Shown here piece by piece: positions 31,377-41,420 of a DNA stretch of 64,000 nt (positions are counted from its first letter, which is position 1; each line of letters opens with the position of its first letter). The notes under the pieces are model-generated. The model ran no database searches, was not told where the DNA came from, and saw only the letters and a list, made by a program, of their open reading frames with translations. Where the stretch lies: the NCBI GenBank assembly GCA_030323885.1, contig CM059193.1:56572749-56636748 (forward strand), written 5' to 3'. A program made the position numbers and the translations under genes. The DNA comes from Branchipolynoe longqiensis. Its lineage: Eukaryota > Annelida > Polychaeta > Phyllodocida > Polynoidae.

Positions 31377-33075
31377 GTGATGTAATGGTGGCAGGATGCG
31401 GGGTGGTGGTGTGATGGTTGGTCAGGTTGGGCGGGTGTGTGGTGGGGTGTGATAGTGGCTGATAGAAGGTGGGCGGTTCATGGCGATTGCTGTTATTCAG
31501 AGGTTTTTTCTTTGTTTTTGTGATTAAAATTTGTCATTGTTTGTTTGATTTTTTTTATTTTGTATTTTTGTGGGTATTGTTGTTTTTTTTATTTATGGTT
31601 TTTTGATTTTCGTTTTTATGTTTATTTTTTTTCGGTTTTCCTATTCCTCTTTGATTTTTGTCTGGCTTTTATTTGATTGCGTTGGCAGGGATGACGGGTG
31701 TGTGTGTTTTCATCGACTATGTGGCAGGATGCAGGGTGGTGGTGTGATGGTGGCAGGATGCAGGGTGGTGGTGTGATGGTGGCAGGATGCGGGGTGGTGG
31801 TGTGATGGTAGCAGGATGCGGGGTGGTGGTGTGATGGTGGCAGGATGCGGGGTGGTGGTGTGATGGTGGCAGGATGCGGGGTGGTGGTGTGATGGTGGCA
31901 GGATGCGGGGTGGTGGTGTGATGGTGGCAGGATGCGGGGTGGTGGTGTGATGGTGGCAGGATGCGGGTGGTGGTGTAATGGTGCAGGATGCCGAGTGGTG
32001 GTGCAATGGTGGTTGTATGCGGGGTGGTGGTGTAATGGTGCAGGATGCAGGGTGGTGGTGTGATGGTGGCAGGATGTGGAGTGGTGGTGTGATGGTGGCA
32101 GGATGCGGGGTGGTGGTGTGATGGTGGCAGGATGCGGGGTGGTGGTGTGATGGTGGCAGGATGCGGGGTGGTGGTGTGATAGTGGCAGGATGCGGGGTGG
32201 TGGTGTGATGGTGGCAGGATGCCGGGTGGTGGTGTGATGGTGGCAGGATGCGGGGTGGTGGTGTAATGGTGGCAGGATGCGGGGTGGTGGTGTGATAGTG
32301 GCAGGATGCAGGGTGGTGGTGTAATGGTGGCAGGATGCGGAGTGGTGGTGTGATAGTGGTAGGATGCGGGGTGGTGGTGTGATGGTGGCAGGATGCGGGG
32401 TGGTGGTGTAATGGTGGCAGGATGTGGGGTGGTGGTGTGATAGTGGCAGGATGCGGGGTGGTGGTGTAATGGTGGCAGGATGCGGGGTGGTGGTGTGATG
32501 GTGGCAGGATGCGGGGTGGTGGTGTGATAGTGGTAGGATGCAGGGTGGTGGTGTGATGGTGGCGGGATGTGGAGTGGTGGTGTGATGGTGGTTGTATGCG
32601 GGGTGGTGGTGTAATGGTGGCAGGATGTGGGGTGGTGGTGTGATGGTGGCAGGATGTGGGGTGGTGGTTTAATGGTGCAGGATGCCGGGTGGTGGTGTGG
32701 TGGTGGCAGGATGTGGAGTGGTGGTGTGATGGTGGCAGGATGCAGGGTGGTGGCGTAATGGTGGTTGTATGTGGGGTGGTGGTGTGATGGTGGCAGGATG
32801 CGGGGTGGTGGTGTGATGGTGGCAGGATGAGGGGTGGTGGTGTGATGGTGGCAGGATGCGGGGTGGTGGTGTGATGGTGGCAGGATGCAGGGTGGTGGCA
32901 TAATGGTGGTTGTATGCGGGGTGGTGGTGTGATGGTGGCAGGATGCGGGGTGGTGGTGTGATGGTGGCAGGATGTGGGGTGGTGGTGTGATGGTGGCAGG
33001 ATGTGGGGTGGTGTAATTAATGGTGGCAGGATGACGGGTGGTTTTATGGATGCGGGATGCGGGCGGCGGGATGCG
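31377..33075. repeat. 29-bp minisatellite
   Basis: Units of GATGGTGGCAGGATGCGG plus GGTGGTGGTGT, about 48 copies, interrupted by T-rich sequence at about 31500-31720. Since 29 is not a multiple of 3, the translation cycles through all frames and gives a 29-residue His/Pro repeat without stops; this is not a gene. Confidence 0.9.
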
Positions 33076-33603
33076 GGACGCGGGAGGCGTATCATATTAA
33101 GGGATGAAAGCTTGCAATCAATTATACTTGCATAATGCTTACACATCAGATATACAGTAAATGGTAGCCTGCTTTCATTCACTTGTATATACATATATAT
33201 ATATATATTACTACATTATCATTCATTGCATTCACTTATAACATAATTAACTCATATATGTGCAGTGGCTCGTGGTCTGCTTCCATTCGATAATATATGT
33301 AATTCAGGACAGGAGGCGGACTACATAGTATGGCAATTTATTCAAGAAGAACAGTGAGTAATGTATAGAGTCAATTAAGTATCGAATGAGTGAAGTAGAG
33401 GTAAGTAGATCATAATTAAGTGGTATAGGTTAAGTTAAGGCAATGTAGTAAATGTTCACAAGGTCAAATGTCATATCGAGGCAAAGTCATGTATGTGAGT
33501 TAGAGTCTTAAGTGAGTGGTGTGAAGGAAGAAAAGGGGGGGGGGGCGGTAGGGCGGGGGAGGGTGGTCGTCCGCCTCCCCCCGAATTACCCATATTGCCA
33601 ATG
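33076..33603. other. TA tract and unremarkable AT-rich sequence
   Basis: TTATACTTGCATAATGCTT (33124) is a TA-associated repeat end, followed by TA at 33186-33210. G run near 33535. No gene. Confidence 0.5.
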
Positions 33604-33795
33604 CAATATGGACAATGCATAGCGCATTATGCGAGTATAAAGGTGTGAAAGGGAATTATTTGCTTATTATTATACGATACCCTGTACGGCCTCCTTCATG
33701 TGTCATGATACCACGCGAGTGGGGACCCCCACCCCCCAGGAAGGGGGTGGGGGCGAGGCAGACCCACCCCCCACCCACCCCAAGGGGGGGAGGAC
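33604..33795 (+). repeat. TA-associated repeat end and GC-rich composite
   Basis: GCATTATGCGAGTATAAAGG at 33622 starts this repeat. CAGGAAGGGGG (33737) and CCCCACCCACCCC follow, matching the 6895-6940 composite. Confidence 0.6.
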
Positions 33796-34017
33796 ACTCA
33801 TCATCATCATCATCATGCTGTCGGTCGCGATGCGACAAAGACTGCTTTCATTACTTGACTGCCGCTCTCCATTTAGCTCTCTGCTGTGAGAGTTGCATCC
33901 ATGAGTCGGTCTTAATGTCTCTCATATTTCATGAAAGCTGCCTGCAAAAGTGTTGAAATGCTGTTGGCTTTTGCAAGTTACCAGAGGCACTCTCTCGGGG
34001 AGCAAATAGAGGTTTCA
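33796..34017 (-). mobile_element. GAT-element, 5'-truncated
   Basis: (ATC)n on the plus strand is the tail, then hairpin GTCGC-GAT-GCGAC and the element body in reverse. AGAGACATTAAGACCG differs by 2 bases from the copy at 7170, shifting its frame. Confidence 0.75.
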
Positions 34018-34106
34018 CACTACAGAGCTTATTACACGCGATAAAGGGTTTATCACTATCCATATATCCATATACAGTTTCCGGTTCTCTGCTTTCATTC
34101 ACTAAG

Positions 34107-34164
<58 letters not shown>

Positions 34165-34179
34165 TAGTACATAATCTCA
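34018..34179. repeat. Composite repeat and TA tract
   Basis: CTACAGAGCTTATTACACGC and TTTATCACTATCCATATAT match 6947-7000. (TA)n at 34108-34157. Confidence 0.65.
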
Positions 34180-34312
34180 ATTACTCGGTCCAGACGACAG
34201 GGTCGGCTAACATCAGACATACAAAAAACGCTCAATGCGCATCGACAGCCAGAGGAGTCAGACGAGATGAACAGCAACTAATGAGAAAACTAACGAGCAA
34301 CTTAGTACTTAC

Positions 34313-34361
34313 CGAAAAGGCAGGGCAGCAGCCAGACTATAAGACTTCCGGTACGGGCCAT
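34313..34361 (-). CDS. Candidate first coding exon with signal peptide
   Basis: On the minus strand CCCGCCATGG is a near-ideal Kozak start. It opens MARTGSLIVWLLPCLF, a short positive N-terminus plus a hydrophobic core, typical of a secretory signal peptide. After 49 coding bases the sequence is TTTTCG|GTAAGTACT, a consensus 5' splice site; unspliced reading stops three codons later. Upstream on the same strand are a 5'UTR-like GC-rich leader, a TATA-like ATAAAAG and an NRF-1-like site. The protein would enter the secretory pathway. I do not recognise it, and no second exon could be identified to the left. Alternative: chance combination of short signals. Confidence 0.42.
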
Positions 34362-34736
34362 GGCGGGGGCTCTGTGGGCGGGAGGAGGGCCGGGGTGGGG
34401 GGAGCTGTGTGTGGGGAGGGCGCTGGTGACTGGCGTCGAAGTGGTGGCCGAAATGTGAAGTGAAGTGTCGGTGGTGTTTCGCCGGTTCCTCCTCTGCTAA
34501 CTGTTTCGGTTTCAGCACGTCACTCTCTCTCTCGTCCTGCCGCCGGTTTGTCTGCCTGCCCGTGTGTGTCTGTGTGTGTCTGTGTGTGTCTCTGTGTGTG
34601 TGTCTGCGTGTGTCGCGAATCACTGCCGCAGACGACAGTCGGTGGCGCGCTTTTATTGCAGCAGAAGCACGCGCATGCGCGAACCATTTAACTTACGCGT
34701 CGTCTGCGAACAGGCGAAAACTTCCCCGCCCCCTTA

Positions 34737-35170
34737 ACCGCCCCCTCCCCTCCCTCCCCTCCCTCCCCTCCCTCCCCTCCCCCCCCCTCCCTCCCACCCC
34801 CTCCCTCCCTCCCCATCCAGCCCCCCTTCCTCCCTCGCCGCCTCTCGCCGCCCCATACCCCCTTTCCTCCGGCCCCTCCCCTACCATCCCTACCATCCCC
34901 CTCCCCTCCCCCCCTCCTCCCTCCGTCCTTCCCTCCCTCCACCCCTCTCCTCCTCCTCCTCCCTCCTTTCACCTACCCTCCCTACCTCTCCAGCCCCCTC
35001 CCTCCTTCCCCCTCCCCTCCCCTCCATTCCCTCCCTTCCCAACCCCTCCCTCCATACTCTCCCGTCCCTATCCCCTCCCCTCTAGCACCCCATCCACTGC
35101 CCTCCCTCCTGTCCTCCCCTCCCCCCGTCCCGTCCCATCCCCCTCCATCCCCCTCCCCCTTCACCTCCCG
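34737..35170. repeat. CCCTCC polypyrimidine tract
   Basis: About 430 bp of CCCTCCCTCCC-like sequence within the island. Such mirror-rich tracts can form triplex DNA. Long proline or glycine frames here are artefacts. Confidence 0.85.
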
Positions 35171-35231
35171 CCTAGCTCATTAAATATTCATAACGCAGCC
35201 CGCTGGCGGCAGGTGGCGCGTCGGACCCGTG

Positions 35232-35340
35232 GGTTGGTGGAGGGAGGGTGGGAGGGTGGGAGGGTGGGAGGGTGGGAGGGTGGGAGGGTGGGAGGGTGGG
35301 AGGGTGGGAGGGTTGGAGGGTGGGAGGGTGGGAGGGTGGC
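35232..35340. repeat. GGGTGGGA minisatellite
   Basis: About 13 copies of the 8-bp unit GGGTGGGA; G-quadruplex-prone on the plus strand. Confidence 0.9.
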
Positions 35341-35760
35341 GTAGTGTTGTGCCGCACCGCGCCGTGCGCTGATTGGCTCACGGCCGTAGCGACGTCATCC
35401 GCCGGCTCCCCCGCCCCGACCCCTGCCCCTCCCCTCCGCGCCGCCACCCCCGCCCCCACCCCCACTCCGACCCGGCCGCGCTGTGTTGACAGTGGCTTTC
35501 TCAAAACTTGCGCGTGGGTGAATTCAACCTCCCCCCTCCCACGCCACCCTCCGGACCTCAACCATTCCCCCAACCTCCCCCTCCCCCTCCCATCCCCCTC
35601 CCAACCCCCTCCCCCACCCTCCGCCCCCTCCCCCAGCACTTCTATATGCGCACGGGATCACGTGATGAGTTAGGAAGATGGGGAGGGGGCGGGGTCGAAC
35701 TTTCATAGCGAGATTTTAGTAGAGCTAGTACTAGTCAGTTAGTTGCCTAAGATCGTAAAT

Positions 35761-35842
35761 TAAAAAAAAAAAGTAGTTTATTCAGTGAATAATGCCTTTT
35801 GTCAGCGCCAGAACACTGGTCTTCCGGCCGTTCAGTACAATT
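35761..35842 (-). repeat. T4 retroelement 3' end
   Basis: The minus strand reads GGCCGGAAGACCAGTGTTC, GGCGCTGACAAAAGGC and GAATAAACTAC then the A tail. Hairpin CAGTGT-TCTG-GCGCTG with G-T pairs. Confidence 0.7.
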
Positions 35843-35932
35843 TGTTGGTACATAAATGAAACTATCAGTTGCAATTATAACCACATGCAAATCTTGTTCG
35901 ATAAGAAAAGTGCGATACATAATATAAATGAA

Positions 35933-36262
35933 CGACCAGATGGGATGGCCGAATGAGTTAGAACGTCCGTCTACCGTGCTGGTAGATCGTGGGGTCGTGG
36001 GGTCGAACCCTGGTCGAGTCAAACCAATTACTTAAGAATTGATACTTGTCAGGCGCTCGGCATTATTAGGACAGGGCAAGGACTGGTGTGCTCAGTGTCA
36101 GGATAATGTGACTGAGTGGGATATCAGGTCATGGTGCCGGTGGCCTGGTTTCCCAGTGGGACAGCACTACAAAGCCGCCATGAGTGCGCACTGTCACAAC
36201 TCGGTACCCGTCCTGATATGACCTTAGATGTTACTAGGACGTAAAACAACAAAAAACAAAAA
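35933..36262 (+). repeat. SINE-A, type 1 head, full length
   Basis: GGGATGGCCGAATGAGTTAG head, GGGGTCGAACCC B box, body and T2 hairpin. Confidence 0.85.
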
Positions 36263-36589
36263 ACATATAAATGAACTATCAGTTGTAATAGTAACTGCAT
36301 ACAATTCCAGTTCAATAAAAGTATTATGCATTTGATGAATATGCATCACGTGGTATTGCATGATTCTAGAATTTTCTTTAAAAATTTATTTCTCCCATTG
36401 GTTTTCTCTCTTCTTTTTTTTCAAAAACATATAACATATCTCCAATACATGTCTATATATATAATGTCAATATGCAAATTGGTGGATCCAATCACCAATA
36501 CCAAGTGTGAGAAACTTGGCCATTGTGGTGACTTTCATCTTCAGGTTTTATGTCAATTTCAAGGAAAATGTTAGGTAATAGGCGTTGAA
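36263..36589. other. No feature recognised
   Basis: AT-rich; the open frame 36326-36574 has no recognisable domain. Confidence 0.45.
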
Positions 36590-36657
36590 GATTGATTGAT
36601 TGATTGATTGGTGGTTGCTTTATGCCGTGTCGGCAGCATAGGCCATATTCACGGCGT
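36590..36657 (-). repeat. RNase H-type LINE, last ~68 bp
   Basis: (GATT)n on the plus strand then GGTGGTTGCTTTATGCC and GGCAGCATAGGCC; matches the extreme 3' end of 29113-29484. Confidence 0.75.
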
Positions 36658-36667
36658 TGAAAGAAGG

Positions 36668-36915
36668 TTTAATAGGGGTGGGGTAGGGGCGAGGTAGGGG
36701 CGGGGTAGGGGCGGGGTCGGGGCGGGGTAGGGGCGGGGTAGGGGCGGGGTAGGGGCGGGGTAGGGGCGGGGTCGGGGCGGGGTCGGGGCGGGGTAGGGGC
36801 GGGGTAGGGGTGGGGTAGGGGTGGGGGTAGGGGCGGGGTCGGGGCGGGGTAGGGTAGGGGCGGGGTAGGGGCGGGGTAGGGGCGGGGTAGGGGCGGGGTA
36901 GGGGCGGGGTAGTGG
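36668..36915. repeat. GGGGCGGGGTAG minisatellite
   Basis: About 20 units of 12 bp, several with TCGG for TAGG. Each holds GGGGCGGGG, an Sp1-type GC box, and G runs suited to quadruplexes. Confidence 0.9.
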
Positions 36916-37208
36916 TGGGAAGGGGATCACCATGCAGGGCCGTATAGTCAATTTGAGAACATATATGGACATGATACTCACTTATCATTGTATAAAAAGG
37001 CGGAGCGGTTTAATCCTTATTATTGTACGACTTTATTTACTGCCCAGTAGATTGCTTGTGTACAACGAAAATTAATGTGATTTGGCCTAATACGGCCTGA
37101 TGGGATCGATCCCTCCACCTGTTACTGCAGCGCCACCGCGTGTTCGCCCCCTGCGCCCCCCTATCCGGCCAGTTCGCACCGGGTTTTCAGACTGCGCACC
37201 TCGAGTAG
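36916..37208. other. No feature recognised
   Basis: Apparently single-copy with a GC-rich end (37120-37200). No domain-bearing frame. Confidence 0.45.
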
Positions 37209-37241
37209 ATATATATGTGCGCAGGCTGCGCACATATATAT
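37209..37241. repeat. Perfect 16-bp-arm palindrome
   Basis: Arms ATATATATGTGCGCAG and CTGCGCACATATATAT around a single G, flanked by TA tracts to 37280. It would extrude as a hairpin. Confidence 0.85.
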
Positions 37242-37285
37242 ATATATATGTATATATATATATGTATATATATATATATGTGTGT

Positions 37286-37440
37286 GATGTATAAAGTATT
37301 ATGCGAGTATAAAGATTCGCAAGGTAATATTACTTATTATTATTATTGTTATCCTCCGTAAGATACAACACTGTACCGGTGGCGGCATCTCACCCACCTC
37401 ACCTCCCCCGGATGTTGACCAGTGTCAGCCGCACCGGAGG

Positions 37441-37484
<44 letters not shown>
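37286..37484 (+). repeat. TA-associated repeat end with TA tracts
   Basis: GTATTATGCGAGTATAAAGA at 37298, ending at the TA tract 37447-37484. Contains GTGGCGGCATCTCACC. Confidence 0.6.
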
Positions 37485-37486
<2 letters not shown>

Positions 37487-37635
37487 AGGGTCAGGGCAAG
37501 GATGACCTTTAGAATACCTGCAACTGTGTGGGGATCTGACAGGCCTGTTATATTTTCATCAACATGATCAGAAGCAGCATGAAGTGTCCATATAGTTGTG
37601 TGCCAAAAGAAAGAAAACAAGCTACAACTAAACAA
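37485..37635 (-). pseudogene. Possible RhoGAP-like exon remnant
   Basis: The minus strand translates to …TLHAASDHVDENITGL then SDPHTVAGILKVIL before running into a TA tract. SDPHxVAGxLK is the core of RhoGAP domains of the RICH/ARHGAP17 group, and LxAAxD precedes it at about the right distance. No flanking exons or clear acceptor are present, and the downstream RELPEP-type motif is missing. A chance match over about 30 residues is possible. Confidence 0.22.
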
Positions 37636-37890
37636 TAATTGTCAAATAACTTTAATCATAAATAAATATTTATAAAATCTACAAAAAAACCCACACCAAC
37701 CAAAACAGCAGGACAAGCCAACAATCCAAGTATGTGTTGGTGCAGAGGTCTTGTTACATAGCATATGGGATGGTGGGCACACCAGGGATGACGCTCACGT
37801 AAGTTGCCATCTGTTGGCAGCAATTTGCACTTACTGGCTATTTAATTTCCACCAGTTCTACCGATTCCGCAATATCCTTTCCTAAATACC
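37636..37890. other. No feature recognised
   Basis: AT-rich, no match elsewhere in the window. Confidence 0.4.
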
Positions 37891-37893
37891 AGG

Positions 37894-38370
37894 GGGCGTA
37901 ATCGATTAACACGACACGGGCGACTCGGGTCATCCGAGTTGCTAGAATTTAAAATCAAACATCACGAGTGGAGTTGACAAAAACACGTGCCGTGTGCAAA
38001 ATGACCCCGACCCCAGTAACCCACCTCTTGGCTGGGGTTTGCTAGGAACGATGACGTCACATTTATGCTGGTACCAACCTGCAGGATAATAGGTACAGGT
38101 ATCAATCCTAGTTGTTTTTTTTGTTGGTAATAATAACACAGATTAATGAAATGGAAATATAACTAAACTACGCAATCATAAAATATTTTAAATCCTATTT
38201 TGCTGTAGTTATATCGGTTATTAAAAAAAAAAAAAGTGTTGGATTAAGCCACCATTTTTTCCACCCCGAGCATGGAGAAGTGTATTCGATTATTCGACCC
38301 GAGTCTGTAGGATGTGCGCATGCGCCAAAAAGTGGCTCTGGTGACCCGAGTTGATTAATCGGTTACGCCC
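37894..38370. mobile_element. TIR element, GGGCGTAA ends, AGG target duplication
   Basis: Ends GGGCGTAATCGATTAA and the complement of GGGCGTAACCGATTAA; both continue to ACTCGGGTCA. AGG flanks both sides (37891-37893, 38371-38373). TGCGCATGCGCC (NRF-1-like) lies at about 38315. No coding. Confidence 0.75.
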
Positions 38371-38408
38371 AGGGAGACGATTGTGTTGGTGTTTGGAGAG
38401 TGAGTGTG

Positions 38409-38737
38409 TGGTTGATTGTTGGAATTTCAAGTCCTGGCATGGTCATAACTCATATCATTGTGATTGTGCGCCTTCATGGCAACTTTATAGTGCTGCCCCA
38501 CTGGGGTACCAGGCTGCCAGCTGCATGACCTTATATCCCACTCAGTCACAATATCCTGACACAGAGCCAACCAATCCTTACCCTATCCTAATAATGGCGA
38601 ATGCCTGGTTAGGAAGAGACAGGTATACATTTTAAAGCCATTTGTTTGTCTCGACCAGGTTTTGAACCCTTGGGGTTCGAATCCCATGATCTACCGTAGC
38701 GGGAGACGGATGCTAGGCTCACTCGGCTATCCCATGT
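38409..38737 (-). repeat. SINE-A, type 1 head
   Basis: T2 tail, body and head (GGGATAGCCGAGTGAGC) on the minus strand. Confidence 0.8.
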
Positions 38738-38755
38738 GTGTGTGTAGGCGCGGCC

Positions 38756-39072
38756 TACCGAGCGCCGTGTCCGAATCGGTAGAGCGCAGGCCTCGAGATT
38801 CCCAGTCGAGTCAAACAATGACTTACATAAACTTGATACTTGTCGCTTCCTAGCCAGGCACTGGGAGTTATTAGGATAGGGTAAGGCATGGTTAGCTCAG
38901 TATCAGGATAATGCGACTGAGTGGGATATTGGTTCATGGTGCCCTTGGCCTGATTTCCCAGTGGGACAGCACTATAACATCACCATGAGTGCGCACTGTC
39001 ACAAGTCGGTACCCGTCCTGATATGACCTTGGATGTTGCTAGGACGTAAAACTCCAACAACCAACCAACCAA
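38756..39072 (+). repeat. SINE-A, type 2 head
   Basis: GCGCCGTGTCCGAATCGGTA head with shortened B-box region, complete body, T2 tail with AACCAACCAACC. Placed head-to-head with the previous SINE-A. Confidence 0.85.
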
Positions 39073-39091
39073 GGTGCAGCCTTATTATCAC

Positions 39092-39136
39092 TGCACCCAC
39101 ACACCCACACACCCACACACCCACACACCCACCCAT
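39092..39136. repeat. CCCACACA microsatellite
   Basis: (CCCACACA)n directly after a SINE-A tail. Confidence 0.85.
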
Positions 39137-39139
39137 CCC

Positions 39140-39340
39140 TCCACCAGCCCACGTGACCAGTTGGTGGTTCAATCATGGCGTTGCGTTGAGCGGGAAACTA
39201 CCCTCCCGGACGCCAGCCCGTCACCGCGCTGACGCCACGTCACCATTTGGAACCCTGACCCCTGGCGGCAAACGTCAAGGTCGACTCCGGTCAACAAACA
39301 AAATGGCGGCCCTGGACAACAAACAAAATGGCGGCGCCTG
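39140..39340 (+). promoter_or_regulatory. GC-rich block with CACGTG and YY1-like sites
   Basis: CACGTGAC at 39150 and two AAAATGGCGGC motifs (39300, 39326) matching YY1; a third lies at 39490 in the duplicated segment (39420-39500 repeats 39225-39310). YY1 sites often mark transcription starts. The second ATG opens only MAAPGRGVGRR before the minisatellite. Confidence 0.28.
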
Positions 39341-39354
39341 GTAGAGGCGTGGGT

Positions 39355-40030
39355 AGGAGAGGAAGCTGGTAAGCTGGAAGCTAGTAAGCTGGAAGCTGGT
39401 AATCTGGAATCTAGGAACCTGCCGCCATGTCACTATTTGGAACCCTGACCCCTAGCGGCGAACGTCAAGGTCAACCCCGGTCAACAAACAAAATGGCCGC
39501 ACGCCCAAGGTGGGAGCGGCGGATGGGGGAGGAAGCTGGAAAAGCTGGAAGCTAGGAGGCTGGACGCTGGAAGCTAGAAAGCTGGGAAGCTGGAAAGCTG
39601 GGAAGTTAGGAAATTGATTGGAATCTGGAAGCTGGAATCTGGAAGCTAAGAATCTGGGAAGCTGGAAAGCTAGGAAATTGGAATCTAGAATCTGGAATCT
39701 GGAATCTGGAGGCTAGGAATCTGGAAGCTGGGAAGTTAGGAAATTGGAATCTGGAAGCTGGAATCTGGAAGCTAAGAATCTGGGAAGCTGGAAAGCTAGG
39801 AAATTGGAATCTGGAAGCTAGGAATCTGGAAGCTGGGAAGCTAGGAAACTGGGAAGCTGGACTCTGGAAGCTAGGAACTGTAATGCTCGGAAGCTGGAAT
39901 CTGGGTAGCTGGAAGCTAGAAAGCTGGAAGCTCGGACGCTGGGAAACTGGGGTGCTGGGGTACTGGGAAGCTGGACGCTGGCAGCTGGGAAGCTGGGAAA
40001 TTGGGAAGCTGGGAAAGTGGACTGGTGAAT
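39355..40030. repeat. GGAAGCT/GGAATCT minisatellite
   Basis: Irregular heptamer-based repeats (GGAAGCTGGAATCTGGAAGC and variants) over about 670 bp. Confidence 0.85.
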
Positions 40031-40141
40031 TGGTAAGAGCATAATCGTGTTTCTCGCTAATTTCGTTTAGCTGCGGTCAGAAGTGATTCCTGGCTCCGAC
40101 GTTCGCCGCTGTCCGCTGTCCCCGAGCCGGCCCCAAAGGGA

Positions 40142-40690
40142 AGCAGGGGCGGGCTTAGTTACTCCCGCAGTCCTGAACCCGGTGATGCGGATTCCGAAGG
40201 ACACCAGTTTGCCAGGGACACTTCCATTCAAATGCATTGTTAACGGCCGTGAGCAAATCTTCATATAAGAAAAAGTCAAATATCTCTCAAATTACACCAT
40301 CTAGAAACAAATCGCTTGGTACACATATAGAAACATCTTTACCATAAAGACTATATTAAATTTATAAGGTTAGGTTTCTTGATTTCTATTAATTTTGAAT
40401 AAAACTAACGTTTTGCATTGCGTGTACCATCAAACTCAAGGCATTGTCAATGGTCATGAGCAATGTTCATACAGAAAATACAGAAGAAGTCAAATATCTC
40501 TCAAATTACACCATCTAGAAACAAATCGTTTGGTACACATATAGAAAACATCTTTACCAAAAACATTATATTAAATTTATAAGGTTAGTGACGATGCTGT
40601 TCGATTTTGACGCATGTGCAGAAGTGATGTGTCCCTCGCAAACTGGTGTCCCTGGGAAACCGCAACACCGGGACAGGGCTGCTGAACAAC
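40142..40690. repeat. Inverted repeat enclosing a 217-bp tandem duplication
   Basis: GACACCAGTTTGCCAGGGAC (40200) is matched in inverse by GTCCCTCGCAAACTGGTGTC (40630), with similarity extending about 60 bp. Between the arms, CAAATATCTCTCAAATTACA starts two near-identical blocks at 40277 and 40494. Probably a non-autonomous DNA element. Confidence 0.65.
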
Positions 40691-40725
40691 CCATTAGAAA
40701 ATATGTCGGAAGGCTGGGGTAAAGG

Positions 40726-41385
40726 TTGGTTTGTTGGTTGTTGGAGTTCTTTAAGTCCTGGCAACATCTAAGGTCATATCACAGTCTCCAGCCAGTTAGC
40801 AGTTCCTCGGAGCAGACTCAAAGGCTTTGGGGATCGTGCTTTTAGTATTGCTGCCCCGAGACTGTGGAATCCTCTGCCAGGATATATCACTGATTGTAAA
40901 TCTTTTGGTGCTTTTAGAAAAGGTCTTAAGATACATTTGTTTAAATCTGCTTTTAACTCGGCGAAATTTATTTTCCTGTATATTTGTTTGTTATGTAAAG
41001 TGCCTGAGAACGGCTTGCTGGATCGGGCGCTATATACATGTTTTATTATTATTATTATTATATCAGGACGGGTACTGACTTGTGACGGTGCACACTCATG
41101 CCGACTTTATAGTGCTGCCCCACTGGGACTGGGAGACCAGGGCACCGACACCATCACCTGATGGTGTCGGTGCCCTGGTCTCCCAGTCCCAGTGGGGCAG
41201 CACTGAGAATGAGATAAGCAGTCCTTGCACTATCCTAATAATGCCGAGCGCCTGGCTGGGAAGCGACACGTATTAATGTGTAAGTCATAGGTTTGACTCA
41301 GCAAGGATTAAAACCTGTAGGTTTGAATCCTATGATCTACCAAAATGGGAGATGGACGCTCAACTCATTCGGCCATCCCTTCTAA
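40726..41385 (-). repeat. SINE-A split by a LINE 3' end
   Basis: Tail at 40726-40781, body and type 1 head at 41060-41385. A 40-bp inverted repeat (GATGGTGTCGGTGCCCTGG and its complement) disrupts the body around 41140-41205. Confidence 0.8.
40782..41059 (+). pseudogene. L2/CR1-type LINE 3' end, ATATCA target duplication
   Basis: The translation contains GDRAFSIAAPRLWNPLP and LKIHLFKSAF, the standard ending of L2/CR1 reverse transcriptases. The UTR has TATGTAAAGTGCC and GGGCGCTATATACATG then (ATT)n. ATATCA (40776-40781, 41060-41065) flanks it. Confidence 0.85.
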
Positions 41386-41420
41386 GCTGGGCTAACGGAA
41401 ATAAGCACATAGATTCTAAA

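Larger units (their letters stand above)
34180..35720. promoter_or_regulatory. CpG-rich island
   Basis: GC- and CpG-rich compared with the whole window, free of SINEs. It includes GCGCATGCGC (NRF-1-like, 34671-34680), a TATA-like ATAAAAG on the minus strand (34650-34656), an inverted CCAAT box GATTGGCTCAC (about 35370) and GACGTCAT (35391). The minus-strand order NRF-1, TATA-like, ATG (34361), donor (34312) describes a promoter and first exon. The CCAAT/CRE part lies about 1 kb upstream and may serve a divergent plus-strand transcript. Confidence 0.45.

Noticed and set aside
31710..33194. 494-codon minus-strand reading frame rich in His and Pro
   Set aside because: It is the 29-bp minisatellite read through; all three minus frames are open and the residues repeat every 29 positions.
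34460..35344. 294-codon proline-rich frame in the CpG island
   Set aside because: It runs through CCCTCC and GGGTGGGA repeats and has no domain; the island is better read as a promoter with a minus-strand first exon.
36620..36988. Proline-rich minus-strand frames
   Set aside because: Translation of the 12-bp GGGGCGGGGTAG minisatellite.
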